Positions 1-10,190 are shown, numbered from the stretch's first letter. The stretch: DNA of 64,000 nt from Aurantiochytrium sp. KH105 (GCA_003116975.1 BGKB01000081.1:90600-154599), one strand, 5' to 3'. Notes: a model not told the origin generated them from the sequence alone. Program-made: numbers and translations.

Positions 1-196
1 AACTCCCGCGCGCCACGCCGCGCGCGAGCGCGAGCTGCTGCGCGCCGCCGAAGCCGCTCGCGAACCGCGCCGCCGCCGCCGCCGACACCGCCGCCGCCGC
101 GCGCCCCGCCGACGCCCGCCCCGACGACGCCCGCCCCGAGGACCCCGACGCGCGCCGCAGCTCCCGACTGCGCCGCGAGCTGCGCCGCCGCGCCAT
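1..196 (-). CDS. Possible N-terminal fragment of a gene leaving the left edge
   Basis: An ATG at 196-194 on the minus strand opens a frame of 65 codons that reaches the window edge without a stop. The peptide is rich in Arg, Ser and Ala with a single acidic residue (it begins MARRRSSRRSRELRR and later has ARFASGFGGAQ), a composition compatible with a mitochondrial presequence. The sequence is so G+C-rich that all frames are open here, including plus-strand frames with no recognisable content, so coding status is uncertain. The GA-rich tract to its right would be its upstream region. I do not recognise a family. Confidence 0.25.
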   Translation of the reverse strand, partial: MARRRSSRRSRELRRASGSSGRASSGRASAGRAAAAVSAAAAARFASGFGGAQQLALARGVARGS

Positions 197-235
197 GCAC
201 GACTGCCGCGCCGAGCGCGAGCGGCGCGGCGGCGC

Positions 236-375
236 GAGGAAAGGAACGGAGACGAAAGGGAAGGACTCGGAAAGGAAGGAAAGGAAGGGAAGGAGAGGGA
301 AGGAGAGGAAAGGGGAGGAAAGGGAAGGACGGGAAGCGAAGGAAAGGAGAGGAAAGGGAAGGACAGGAAAGGGAG
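236..375. repeat. Purine-rich GGGAAGGA/GGAAAGGA tract
   Basis: About 140 bp of almost pure A/G on the plus strand made of degenerate GGAAAGGA and GGGAAGGA words. It is a homopurine-homopyrimidine tract. Confidence 0.8.
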
Positions 376-386
376 GGATCCGCAGG

Positions 387-482
387 AGGCGGAATTCCGG
401 GAGGGAGGCCCGGGGGTCCGGGAGGGAGAGAGGGAGGCGGAATTCCGGGGGGGAGGCCCGGGGGTCCGGGAGGGAGCGACGA
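387..482. repeat. 48-bp tandem duplication
   Basis: The block starting AGGCGGAATTCCGGGAGGGA at 387 recurs at 435 with one G-run change. Both copies continue through GGCCCGGGGGTCCGGGAGGGAG. Confidence 0.8.
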
Positions 483-564
483 GGAAAAGACGAAAAGAGA
501 GACCCAGAAAAAGCGCGACGCGCGTACTGTTATACTATGGGAGCAGAGCCCCGGCTGCGGCGAG

Positions 565-599
565 CACGCACGCACGCACGCACGCGCGCGCGCGCGCAC
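565..599. repeat. (CACG)n then (CG)n microsatellite
   Basis: About five CACG units followed by an alternating CG run, visible directly. Confidence 0.85.
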
Positions 600-1038
600 C
601 GAGGGCGGGCGCCGCGATGGCGCGCGGGCTGGATGGACTTGGTCCGGCGCGCGGCGCGCGGGAGGCGCAGAGGCGCGGAGAAGACGAGCGTGGCGCACGA
701 ACAGACCTGGAAAGGGACCCGAGCTGAAGTGCAAAAACGGGTCTGCGGGCTGGGCCAGCCAGCTGCCGGAGACCTTGCAATACAAGGCAAGGCAAGGCGA
801 ACAGCAGCACAGTATAACTATACTGCATTGCACTGCACTGCACTACACGGCACTGTACGCGGGCTTGCTCGGGATGCGGCAAAGGGGGAAGGAGATGACC
901 GGGTGCGGTGCCGTTGACGCTGCTTTGGCACTGTTTGTTTGGCGTTGCAAGGGCAGTGCAGCATCGTGGGTCGTAGCAGATAGCCAAGAGGCGAAAGAAA
1001 GCAAGACGATACGAAAAGGACAAAGCCCATGCAGTGGG

Positions 1039-1307
1039 TCTATCTCAACAGCAGCACGACATCAGAAAATCGAAGGGAGAAGAGCAAGGTAAACTTTATC
1101 ATCACGCAAGCGACGAGAGAACGAAATCACCGTCCCCGACAAGATCGAGGGCGCAAACATGGTGCGCTTTCGCCGCAGATCTATCTCGTAGAAACACGAC
1201 ATCAGAAAATCGAAGGGAGAAGGGCAAAGCAAATTTCAATATTACGCAAGTGACGAGAGAACAAATTCACCGTCACCAACAAGATCGAGGGCGCGAACAT
1301 GGTGCGC
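1039..1307. repeat. Two-copy tandem duplication of the ABCD gene 3' end
   Basis: Copy 1 (1039-1167) and copy 2 (1180-1307) match at a 140-bp offset, sharing CACGACATCAGAAAATCGAA and ATCGAGGGCGC. Copy 2 contains the last 21 codons and stop of the ABCD transporter on the minus strand. Copy 1 still reads as the same C-terminus, AHHVCALDLVGDGDFVLSSL then Ala, with only R-to-C and E-to-D changes, and ends in TGA instead of TAA. The copies diverge sharply beyond GGTGCGC, so only the gene tail and 3' flank were duplicated. Confidence 0.85.
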
Positions 1308-3287
1308 ATCCACCTGCGGCGAATGCGAAATTGTAACAAGCGTGATGCCGAGACGCTTGGCTTGCGCAAAGAGAGCATCGATCTGCTCCTTGCTAATGGC
1401 CGCCGTAGCCTCGTCGCAAAGAGCGAATTTGGGCCGGTGAAAGAAGAGACGCGCCCAGCCAAGACGCTGCTTTTGGCCGCCAGAGAGACACGCTGACCAG
1501 TCGGCGATTCCGTCCACGCCATATCGAGAAAGAATGGTACCGAGGCCGACATCGTCGAGAAGCGCCGCAGCGTCGGCATCAGAAATTGCATCGCCCGCCC
1601 GAGGGTATGTGAGGAGTTCGCGCAAGGCTGCGCCTCGGGGCAAAAAGCTTTCCTGCGGCAGCACAAAGAGCGAGGCCGGGACGACGACCTCCGGGTTTTC
1701 GCCCTGCACACGCCAGAGCTGCGTCAAGACACGAAAGAGACTCGACTTGCCGAGTCCGTTTGCGCCTCGAATCACTGTGTGTTCGCCCGCGCGGATCTCC
1801 AAGTTCAAGTCTTTGATAAGCAGCGGGGGCGCCGCCACCTCATCTGCGTTGTCGCTCACCGTGTCGCGCGGCAACGGCTGCGGTGGCATTACATCCGCAT
1901 GAACAACGCGAATCGCCGCATTGCCCGGGTCGCATGACACGGCGCCATCGAAGAGAGTCTCGCTGCGCCCGCTTGCGTCGACCTTGTCCATGTTCCTTTC
2001 CAGCGCGTACACGCGCTCGGCAAGACCTTGAATGCGAGGCACCTCATTCGCAGAATCGGCAAGATCCTTGACTGCGGACGCGAGCGCGCCCAAGAGAGAA
2101 GAGTTGGAGAAAAAGTACTCTGTGAGATCCTGAGCGCTCTTGGAAGGGTCATAGTACCCGTTGGGCGTCAAGATCGAAAACGCGATCATCATGCCGCCGT
2201 ACTTGAGCGTGTACGAAGAGAGCCAGTCAAGCACCGCATACTGCTGATTTTCCAGGTCGATCTCGCGACGTACGCTCGCGAACTGGCGGTCCACCGTGGC
2301 GCGTTCCCGCGAGATGCCGCCCTGCATCGCGATTTGTTCGCGGAAGCCATGCACATTCTGCAAAGATGTCCGCAGCTCGCTTTGCAGTCGACTGCGTTCC
2401 ATGGCGCATTCCTTGAGAGGCTTGGGGAGGGCGCGAGAACGTACGCGCTTGAGACTCCAGTTGGAAAACCAAAAGTACGCGTAAAAGATGCCCAAGTTCG
2501 AAAGCCCCAGACGCGAGCCCATGACGGCGGAGAGGTGGACAATGTCGATGAGCGGCTTGACAAAGTGGCCCACGCCGTGCACAAGCGAGCTGGAAAAGTC
2601 CTCGAGGTCCACGGTGAGCCGCGCGGCAGCATCGCTCAAATCACCATGGTAGAATCGCAGGCGTTCCGCGTCGAGGTACCGGGCCTTGAGGTGCTCAAAG
2701 AGAATGGCTCGGGCATTGAAGGCAACGCGCTTTTCCAGAAATTTCATCGCGGCTGTCGTGGCCGCCGCGCCGACGCAAAATAGACCAAATTGAGCTTGAC
2801 CCTTGAACATGTCCTCGTACCTCCGCGCTCCCATGAGACCTGCCAATCTTCCCGAGACATCGCTCAGTTTCACGGTGATGAGCACGCGTGAGCATAGCGT
2901 CAAGAGGTACAAGATAAACTCGGCGCCCTGTTGCGTCCACGCGTGCTTTCGGAGCAGCTTGAGGAGCTCCTCGAGCGCCCTCTTCTTGGCCTTGGCATCC
3001 CGCGTCTTGCGCGCCGAATCGGCCGCCGATTTCGACTTCTCGTCGGCCGGTGCAGGCTTCGATTCGGTGTCTGCGGCCGACGCTGCAGGACGCGGCCGTT
3101 GTTCCTCCTGCTTCGAGGTCTTCTTCTTCTTCTTCTGCTTCTGCTGCAGCGTCGCGAGCCAAACCAGGTACGCGCCCCACGACGAGAGGAGCACCTTGCC
3201 GTGCGGGATTGACCACGCCGTGCGCATAAAGTGGGACCACACGCCCTGCTGCGCCATCGTCGTCGCGGGCCGCGACACAGACGCCAT
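1242..3287 (-). CDS. ABCD: ABCD-subfamily peroxisomal ABC half-transporter
   Basis: A 681-residue half-transporter, expected to import acyl-CoA or fatty acids into peroxisomes as a dimer. The N-terminal half is an ABC_membrane_2-type region (roughly 115-400) with the loop QNVHGFREQIAMQGG at about 309-323, the ABCD counterpart of the EAA-like motif. The nucleotide-binding domain has Walker A GANGLGKSS (508-516), a Q-loop in FVLPQESFLP (541-550), signature LSGGQKQR (601-608), Walker B FALCDEATAAIS (621-632) and the H-loop His at 655. All key residues are present. A Lys/Gln/Ala-rich charged stretch (about 48-107) follows the first hydrophobic segment. Length suits the family. The start is the first ATG of the frame; an ATG ten codons on is an alternative. 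The last codons are duplicated just downstream. It is divergent to the four-TM gene on the right. Confidence 0.9.
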   Translation of the reverse strand: MASVSRPATTMAQQGVWSHFMRTAWSIPHGKVLLSSWGAYLVWLATLQQKQKKKKKTSKQEEQRPRPAASAADTESKPAPADEKSKSAADSARKTRDAKAKKRALEELLKLLRKHAWTQQGAEFILYLLTLCSRVLITVKLSDVSGRLAGLMGARRYEDMFKGQAQFGLFCVGAAATTAAMKFLEKRVAFNARAILFEHLKARYLDAERLRFYHGDLSDAAARLTVDLEDFSSSLVHGVGHFVKPLIDIVHLSAVMGSRLGLSNLGIFYAYFWFSNWSLKRVRSRALPKPLKECAMERSRLQSELRTSLQNVHGFREQIAMQGGISRERATVDRQFASVRREIDLENQQYAVLDWLSSYTLKYGGMMIAFSILTPNGYYDPSKSAQDLTEYFFSNSSLLGALASAVKDLADSANEVPRIQGLAERVYALERNMDKVDASGRSETLFDGAVSCDPGNAAIRVVHADVMPPQPLPRDTVSDNADEVAAPPLLIKDLNLEIRAGEHTVIRGANGLGKSSLFRVLTQLWRVQGENPEVVVPASLFVLPQESFLPRGAALRELLTYPRAGDAISDADAAALLDDVGLGTILSRYGVDGIADWSACLSGGQKQRLGWARLFFHRPKFALCDEATAAISKEQIDALFAQAKRLGITLVTISHSPQVDAHHVRALDLVGDGEFVLSSLA

Positions 3288-3430
3288 CGCCCTGGGTCCC
3301 CGTGCTCGCTCTTGTCCCTAGACCGCGCAGGCGCGAGCCTCCGAGGCCCCGACCGTGTCCTCGCGTCGCCTCCCTCCCCAAACCAATATACACGCCGACG
3401 AGGTAGGTCTTCGTGCGCGTCGACGACGAC

Positions 3431-3472
3431 GAGGTCGAGGTCGAGGTCGAGGTCGAGGTCGAGGTCGAGGTC
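3431..3472. repeat. (GAGGTC)7 microsatellite
   Basis: Seven perfect hexamers in the shared upstream region of two divergent genes. Confidence 0.95.
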
Positions 3473-3690
3473 AGGCCGAACGACGCGAAGAGCGGCCAAG
3501 GCGGGAGCAGAGCAGCGCTGTCGCAGCGCCGCAAGTGTCAGCTAGCGAGCTCGCTCGCTCGTTGCGACTCTGGTCTCCACGTCGCGAGCGAAGTTGGACT
3601 TTGTTGCGTCGGCTTGCCTTGTCGCGGCGCGGCATGGGCGCGGTCTACGAGCGTGCATACGCGGTACATATCCCACCGGGGAAGCCAGGC

Positions 3691-3696
3691 TTATAA
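3691..3696 (+). promoter_or_regulatory. TATA-like box for the four-TM gene
   Basis: TTATAA stands out in very G+C-rich sequence about 195 bp upstream of the chosen ATG at 3887. This spacing would leave a 5' UTR of roughly 160 bp. No other A/T-rich hexamer of this kind lies nearby. Confidence 0.4.
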
Positions 3697-3886
3697 GCCC
3701 GGCTGCGCTGCCGCACGTGCGCGCGGCGGCGCGCGTCGCCCCGCCGCGCTCCGGCGCCTCCGCGGCTCCGCGCGAGGCGGAGAAGGAGGCGCGGCGAGGC
3801 CCTGGAGGAGGAGGTCGAAGGGCATCATTTCATCATCACACGCGACACCGCGGCCGCCCGCGCCCGCCCTGCTGCGCGAGCGGGCG

Positions 3887-5509
3887 ATGCTCGGCGCGCC
3901 CGCCGCGGGCCCTGCGGCGGGGCCCGCGGCGAGCGGGAGCGGGAGCGGGCGGCCCAGCGAGACGCTAGTGCGCCTCGAGCAGAGGCACGAAGGCGACCTC
4001 GACGGGTTCACGGCACCGCCACCGTCTGAGGGCAGCGAACACTCGGGTGATGGGCGTGCCGCGGCTGGCGACGGCAGAAACGACGGTGACGGCGACGACG
4101 ACGATGATGACGATGATGACAAAGGTAATTATTTTTACCTAAACAACGACGACGACAACAACGACTCGGAATTGGCGCAGACGAGGTTCAATCGTGCAGG
4201 TGTCCCAGACCAAAGACTTAACCTCATGACGCTGGACAGACTGCAGATGCAAAATGGAAACGAGAGCGACGAAAACGACTCGAGCGGCGCAAGAGCGCCC
4301 AGCGATGACGAATTTGCGGCTGCAGTCACAAGCACACTTTATCAGGAACCAAAGCCCATCGACACGGCATCACCGCCACATTTTCAGCCTGATCGATCTC
4401 CTCTCTTGGCTGCGGCGCGAGAAGCGATCGACGACGCAGAGTTGGACGCGTGGCTTCTTGATGGCCGCGACAGTGCTCCTGCGCTGTGCTGCGCAGGCTG
4501 CTGCAGCCTCTTTTCTTTCCTTGTGGTCCTTTTCGGTACGTGACTTGTTCCCCCCACTGCGCTGACAGCCTTTGATCGAATGTTTCGCCTTTTTGTTCGA
4601 CGCTGACTAACCAACCTGTTGCTTTTTTATTGGGGGGAGGTTGTCACCTCAATTGAATTATTGAATTGACGTTTCGCGCGCGCAGCTACAATCACCCCCT
4701 TTTGGGTGTGGAACACAGGTTCTGACTCGTACCTATTTGGAGATGTTACAACGAGCACGGGGGGTTACACAGCCACCTCGCAAACATTGACAGGATCTTT
4801 CTCACAAAACCGATCGTTTGTCCGTCAATGGACGTACTGGACGGCAATGCCTGTGATGGAGGGCGTCTGCAGCAATGAGACAACCACAATATTTGGCCCG
4901 TACACTTCGGGATCCATGTATGATGACTGGGGGGGCAAATATGGTTTCTGTTCCCAAGTTGATGGAGAGCTCTCGACCCCTTCTGCCATTATCGCGCTGC
5001 AAGTGTGCTCAACCTTTACTGTCCTCGCTACGCTTCTTTCTTCGTGTGTCTCCTGCGCAACGCCCACCTCGGGTCGGTGGGCCGCGCGCACGGCTGGATC
5101 CTTTTCTTTAGTTGGGTCGGCGCTCGCTCTCAGCTCCTTGTCGATTGCTGCTGCTTTTCCTTGGTACAAGGATCTGCGAGCCGGAGTTGGCTTTTTGCCA
5201 ATTCGGTACATTCATGATGCCACCGAAGTTGAAGGCGTCATCGCCATCAAGCAGCCGCCGATGTCATTTGGGCCTGCATTTTATGGCATGGTCATTGCAT
5301 CATTTGTTTGCCTTATCTCTGCTGGACTTTTCTTTGTTACTCTACGAGAGCCAACGGAGCAAGATTATGCGTTGTGGAGGTCTGTGCCCGCTCTCCGAGA
5401 CACCAGCCATCACACGACTGACACCACTGCGGAAGAGGACGAGGAGGACGGGAACGAGTCAGGAAAGGTAATTGAGCTCACGCAAATCTCTGCGGTCGCT
5501 CAAGTCTAG
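3887..5509 (+). CDS. Four-TM membrane protein with acidic N-terminus (spliced)
   Basis: Two exons, 3887-4535 and 4686-5509, give 490 residues. The first ~205 residues are disordered and acidic, with a nine-Asp run. They are followed by a Cys-rich juxtamembrane stretch (LCCAGCC) and TM1, which is split by the intron. A large loop with conserved-looking Trp and Cys residues, including NET and NRS glycosylation sequons, leads to TM2 (around IIALQVCSTFTVLATLL), TM3 (SFSLVGSALALSSLSIAAAF), a second loop and TM4 (FYGMVIASFVCLISAGLFF). The tail is acidic. The layout resembles claudin/PMP22/Sur7-like tetraspan proteins, but I cannot assign a family. ATG 3887 was chosen because the upstream frame is a microsatellite and the TATA-like box lies between them. 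It is convergent with the next gene, 125 bp apart. Confidence 0.7.
4536..4685 (+). other. Spliceosomal intron in the four-TM gene
   Basis: A 150-bp intron with donor G^GTACGT and acceptor GCGCGCAG^C. A perfect-looking branch sequence CTGACTAAC sits at 4603-4611, and T-rich tracts lie on both sides of it. Splicing in phase 1 joins exon 1 (ending in VVLFG) to exon 2 (ATITPFWVW) and completes TM1. Without splicing the frame stops three codons later. It is the clearest intron in the window and gives a local consensus for others. Confidence 0.8.
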
Positions 5510-5634
5510 CGTCTACACTGCACCATTCTGCACCTGTCAATGTAAACTTTCAATGCCACGTCTTGAATTTATTTTTTTTTCAACAAAATTTGAAGAACCG
5601 TAAGGAGAGAAAGAAAAACATGAGTGAGCTATAC

Positions 5635-8253
5635 TTACTCGCGCTGTTTACTGCTCATTTGAAGCAAGAGACCAACAGCATCCTCGTCGCCGTTTTGCCC
5701 GCCGTCGTGCTGCTGTCGCATTCCTTGATCGTGGTCTCGCTGCGCAACAGAAGGCAGTGGAGGTGGCGGCGGCGGCGGTTCTCCTCGATCACGCTGTGCC
5801 ACGGTCGACAAGAGGCGCGAGAGTTCTTCAGAGGCTCCGCTTCTCTGCGCTTCGGCATCGAAAGGCATAAAGGACTTTGAAAGTCCATTCCCTCTCTGCT
5901 CTGTTGCTGTAGCTCTCGGATTGATTCTCTCGTCGGGCCTTTTGTTTTCTGCACCATTAACACCTTCCCGTGACGCGCGTTGATTGCCAGCATCCGATGT
6001 GGAGCCTATGTTTCGAGAAAACGACTGTCCGACGCGAGCTTCTTCAAGTGCAGCGGCCAGATGTAGCAAATGTGCCGGAAGTTGCGGAAGAGGGACATGC
6101 GCCCCAGGAGCTATGGTCGAGACCATCGCTAACGCAGAAGATATCGGCGTAGTGGAGCTTTCCGATGATGATAACATGGTAGCTAATTCGGGGCTTCGAG
6201 TGCCCTCCTTCTTGTGTTTGTCCTGCTCATCGCGCTTCCTTTTTATACCTGTTGCCGGACTTGCTTCCTGCACACTTGCATTTCGCTGGATGTTTCGCTC
6301 ACTCCGAGGCCCATCATTTACGTCTGAATAATCTTGTAGTAGCATCCCTCGAAGCGTGGGAGCACCCAGTATGCTTTGCGCGAGAACGAGTCGCAATTGC
6401 TCCTCGCTCAGCTTGCGTAGCTGATTCCAAAGAGGGTTTGCTGCATTGTCTCTTGCCACAGCGTTAAGCAAGTCGGTGCGATCATACGCTGATGGCTTGA
6501 CTTCCGTCCGTTGCTGCAAGACATACTGATGCAAGGCCCGAAGTTCTTCAATTTGCTTTTCAATTTGCTTGCCCACGCGAGATCGGAGATCTTCGAGCTC
6601 CGGACGTGGATAAAGTCCCACTTGAGAGCGCAAACTTGCAAAGCTCCCCCCGTTTCCTGTATCTTCTTGTGTCGAGCTTGTCAAATTTGCCAAGGAAGAC
6701 GAAGATGAAGAGGACGACGATGAGGATGAAAAGGGAGGAGGAGGAGGAGGAGGTGGTGCTGTCGGTGACAGAGCAGAGACCCCAGGCGCGGTGGCCATTT
6801 CGCGTTTGGGAAGTTCACGCGGAAGTCCCGCACGATTTAACCCATTCCCCGCGGAGCCTGCGGCCGGACGCGAATCGGCGTCGAGTCTCAAACTAGTCTC
6901 CTTTGGCGAGCCCGGAACCTGCGGTACCATGGGTGAATTTGGATCCAGCGAGTACCGTCTGCGTCTTCGACAAAAGAGCTGGAATTGAGGAGATTGGGCG
7001 ATCGCCACACACTGAAGGATGACCTTGGACGGATCGCGGTCCAAACGTAATCCTAGTTCCTCCAACATTGACTCTGAGAGGCTGCTGCTCGAGGCTGTTG
7101 TCGGCCGAGCGCGCTGGCCTTTCTCGCGAGATGTCGATGCGCTCTCAAGGGTTTCGCGCGCCATTGCCTCATCGTTCTTTGGATTTTGTAGAGGTTCGTG
7201 TTTAATCGCCGGCGCCGAGTTCTCTCCGCGAGGTTCAGGGGAGGATCCCGAAGTCACGGGAGGCGGAAGCTTGATTGTCTCAAGCTTGGGCACAGCAAGA
7301 CGCGAACGTCTTGATGCGCCCAAAGAAGGTGAGCTAATGGAGTAGAGCTGTTGCTGGAGCGCATGAACACTTTCCATGTTGAGACCTGAGGCCGATTCCA
7401 CTTCTTCTTGAACAAACCGGAAAAGGAAAACGCGGACGCTGTGTTCAGCGTTGCAGCTGTGCTTGTTTGAGGCCCATCCATAGTGCCAGCCCTTTGTTTC
7501 CATGTTGAACCCAAAATATGCATCCGCGTCGAGCGCTAAAGGGTCTACTTGAATCCCGTCCATCACAAGTTGACCCGCAACATCGACGTTGCGCAATCGT
7601 TTGCCGCGCATCCATGGTCGGAGCGGGTGCTGACGAGAACGTTCGAGAGCAAGCGCAGAACTTAGTGGAACGCGGGTCCCCACACGCAGTCGCAAGTCTT
7701 CGTTCACGGGGAGGAATTGAGCCCAGCAAACGATGGACCGAGATTGTAAAAGTGACCTCGGGTTATCCTGCGGATCTGTTTTGCGCGCGTACAAGATTGG
7801 TGAAGAATCTGGATCCTTTACGCTTAGCATGATGGGTCTGCCGCAGAATCCGCGCTCCTTGTGCCCTGCAGAGCAAAGAGGAAAACACCGAAGATTCTTG
7901 AGTCCGCCGCGTTTATTGTTTCGCTGATATCGCTGTCGAAAGTGGTCGGGAATAAACTTCATTTGCAAATGTCTCAGCAGGCTTGTCTCGTGGTCGTCCT
8001 CGCCGTGTCGCGTCGGTGTGATGCTGTTTTGGCTGCCAAACCCGAAATTGAAATCTACCCCGGGCCCAATGCCGGCATCCTCGTGTCGCGGAAAGCGTGA
8101 TTCTGCTTCCATTTTCACCGGGGATGCGGGTTCGGGATGCTTGGACTGTACGCGGCTTCCGGGCGCAACCACAATTTTCATTTTGCCGTTCGCGTTCTCG
8201 CCATCGTCGGAGTCGCCGCTATCTTCGGCGTCCGGGTCTGGACCATAGTACAT
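5635..8253 (-). CDS. Unrecognised 872-residue protein with a C/C/H/C cluster
   Basis: I do not recognise a family. An ordered-looking region spans about residues 88-290. It contains C123-x3-C127-x3-H131-x5-C137 in LRCFPLCSAGHKERGFCGRP, a possible metal site, then VCWAQFLPV, and later FNMETKGWHYGWASNKHSC. The rest is low complexity: an acidic N-terminus, Ser-rich and poly-Pro stretches (about residues 500-530 and near the C-terminus), and a predicted helical segment DLRSRVGKQIEKQIEELRAL. There is no signal peptide or TM segment. The composition suggests a nuclear or cytoplasmic regulatory protein, but that is inference. The TAA stop lies inside GAGTAAGTA, a consensus splice donor, so the true C-terminus could lie in a further exon. 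The tail is 125 bp from the convergent four-TM gene. Confidence 0.7.
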   Translation of the reverse strand: MYYGPDPDAEDSGDSDDGENANGKMKIVVAPGSRVQSKHPEPASPVKMEAESRFPRHEDAGIGPGVDFNFGFGSQNSITPTRHGEDDHETSLLRHLQMKFIPDHFRQRYQRNNKRGGLKNLRCFPLCSAGHKERGFCGRPIMLSVKDPDSSPILYARKTDPQDNPRSLLQSRSIVCWAQFLPVNEDLRLRVGTRVPLSSALALERSRQHPLRPWMRGKRLRNVDVAGQLVMDGIQVDPLALDADAYFGFNMETKGWHYGWASNKHSCNAEHSVRVFLFRFVQEEVESASGLNMESVHALQQQLYSISSPSLGASRRSRLAVPKLETIKLPPPVTSGSSPEPRGENSAPAIKHEPLQNPKNDEAMARETLESASTSREKGQRARPTTASSSSLSESMLEELGLRLDRDPSKVILQCVAIAQSPQFQLFCRRRRRYSLDPNSPMVPQVPGSPKETSLRLDADSRPAAGSAGNGLNRAGLPRELPKREMATAPGVSALSPTAPPPPPPPPFSSSSSSSSSSSSLANLTSSTQEDTGNGGSFASLRSQVGLYPRPELEDLRSRVGKQIEKQIEELRALHQYVLQQRTEVKPSAYDRTDLLNAVARDNAANPLWNQLRKLSEEQLRLVLAQSILGAPTLRGMLLQDYSDVNDGPRSERNIQRNASVQEASPATGIKRKRDEQDKHKKEGTRSPELATMLSSSESSTTPISSALAMVSTIAPGAHVPLPQLPAHLLHLAAALEEARVGQSFSRNIGSTSDAGNQRASREGVNGAENKRPDERINPRATATEQRGNGLSKSFMPFDAEAQRSGASEELSRLLSTVAQRDRGEPPPPPPPLPSVAQRDHDQGMRQQHDGGQNGDEDAVGLLLQMSSKQRE

Positions 8254-8494
8254 ATCCCGGGGACCACTGAAAGAAGTTTATCCTTGGTTGTTTGCTGCCA
8301 CCGCCGCTACTGCTGCCGGCGAGACGCTCTATCGCCACCACAGCTTTTATGAGACCGACTGTACAGTGTTCTCTGCCACCACAATACTGTTCTCTCGAAT
8401 GCATGCACGTGACCGCCTCGAGCCTCCTCTCCCGCTCCCCTGCGGCGCGTTTCGCTTCCTTTTATGGGCTTGCTTGCTTCAACTGCCCACTACT

Positions 8495-8525
<31 letters not shown>

Positions 8526-9927
8526 TTCGCTGCTGCTGCGGCCGCTGCTACTACCGGTGATGTCTGTGACTTGCTTTGGTCAGCGCCGCACCGTGTGGAT
8601 CCTTTAAAGCCTCGCGCGGACACGGTTATGTCGTCCGATGGAATCCGAGCCAAGCACCAGGCCTCGAGCACGAGCTCTCTCTTCACTTTCCTTGATTTCG
8701 GCCCAGCCCACCCAGCCTTGCAGACACGAAGGTACCTCCTCCACCACCGTCGCCGCCGCCGTCGCCGTCGCTGCCGCCGCCGCCAATCTGTCTCTGCAGA
8801 CCCGTGCCGAAGGCCTCCCGGCGTGAGTTGCGATACGGTAGCAACCGCTACCACGCCCGTCCGCCCCCCCCCCCCCTTTCCTCTCGTCGAGCCCGAGTTC
8901 GAGTCCAAGTCCGGGTCCTAAGCCCAAGTCCGAACGCCCTGAACGGGCGCAAGCTTCCCAGCGAGTTCGCTAGCTGGGGTGCCGCTGCTCGCTGCACTTG
9001 CCGCGCCGCCGCTGTCGGCTGCGGCAGAATGCAACCGCAAAAATGCAAATGCGGCGCCGTCAAATTCCGCACTGTAGCGCCTTCGCGCCACGCCGTGACG
9101 ACCGACGGCTGCGCTTGGCTGCGCTTGGCTGCGATGGGCTCGACGTTCGTTCGTGAGTTGTCCGGGGTATGCTCGCTCGGCTCGTCCTCGCTGCGGCTTC
9201 AAGTTGGGCGCGTCGGCCGCGCCAGCCGCCGTGGGTCCTCCCTTTTCCCGCGCTCTCTCTCTTTGATGCTCACCCGGCACACGGCGAGAGACGTCGTCCT
9301 GGACCAGGCAGGCAGGCACGGTTGGGACGAGTTGCGTTCCTTGTTTTCGCAGCTTTTGCAGCGGCTGCAGCTGCAGCTGCGCTGCTGCAAGGGCAACGAT
9401 TGCGGATCCACGCTGCCCGTGTTGATCTGGCTGGCCCGGCCCAGTCTGGTCTGCTCGTGTGGCCTTTCTCGGAGTGAGCGAGGGATGCGGCGACGCGCAG
9501 TGACCGGGCTTGGCTGCGGCGCGGTCGACCAGATTGGAGCGGGATCCGCGGCGCGGGATCTTTTACCTTGGCTCACTCGGTTGTCGCGCGCCTGCTTGCG
9601 CGCTTGCCCGCCTTCGTTCGTCGCGCAGGAGATACCTTTCGTGTCTGCCGGTTGAAAGCGGCGCGAGGTAGCAGCGGTAATTCGTGTCCCGGCGGATGCG
9701 AGGTCGAGTTCGAGGTTGCGGCCGCGGTCGAGGTTGGCGGCGCTTGATAGGTGGGATGGGACTCAGACAGGAGGATCGCGTTTTGGTTGCGCGCAGTTTG
9801 ATCGATCGCAATGCCTTGCAGCGGAACAGAGTGCAATGCAATGATATACGATAATTTCTGAGAGCGACCTCTGCGCCACGCCCGATGGATGCGGCAGCGG
9901 CGACTTCGAACCGAGCAGGCAAACAAG

Positions 9928-10062
9928 CAGGCAGGCAGGCAGGCAGACAGGCAGGCAGGCGCCTTCGGGATCTGCGAGGTGCTCGCTGGTGGCGGAAGGG
10001 GCGACTGACGACGGCGTGCGGCCGACCGACAGACCGACCGACCGATCGACCGACCGACTGAC
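9928..10062. repeat. (CAGG)n followed by (GACC)n tracts
   Basis: A CAGG tract at 9928-9960 and an ACCG/GACC tract at about 10021-10062, the latter mixing with CGATCGACC units. Confidence 0.8.
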
Positions 10063-10190
10063 GATCGCAGAGCTCGCGCTTGTGCGCGGGTGCTTGCGCT
10101 TGTGCGCGGGCGGGCGGGCGAGCGAGCGAGCGGGCGAGCGAAGTACTACGCGCACCGGTATTCGAGGGTTCGGGATTTGGTGGATTTGAA

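Larger units (their letters stand above)
197..1038. other. Gene-free G+C-rich region with simple repeats
   Basis: I see no supported gene. The stretch holds a purine-only GGGAAGGA-type tract (about 236-375), a 48-bp tandem duplication (387-482), an ACGC/CG microsatellite (565-599) and a cluster of GCANTGC words (824-848). The open frames across it encode only low-complexity Arg/Gly/Lys peptides. Confidence 0.6.
3288..3886. other. Divergent promoter region between ABCD and four-TM genes
   Basis: No gene is supported. The stretch contains CCAATATACA (about 3382), which reads TGTATATTGG toward the ABCD gene, a (GAGGTC)7 microsatellite, and a TTATAA box at 3691 facing the plus-strand gene. The open frame running through the microsatellite on the plus strand translates to a Val-Glu repeat and is probably untranslated sequence. 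Confidence 0.6.

Noticed and set aside
195-917. 240-codon plus-strand open frame
   Set aside because: It is made of Arg/Lys/Gly/Glu runs over a purine microsatellite, with no domain and no conserved-looking segment.
3413-3886. N-terminal extension of the four-TM gene
   Set aside because: The frame runs through (GAGGTC)7 and across a TATA-like box, so it is more likely promoter.
8292-9655. Overlapping plus-strand open frames of 209 and 283 codons
   Set aside because: Arg/Pro/Ser/Ala-rich translations over CT and GCC repeats with no domain. Best explained by high G+C and lack of stops.
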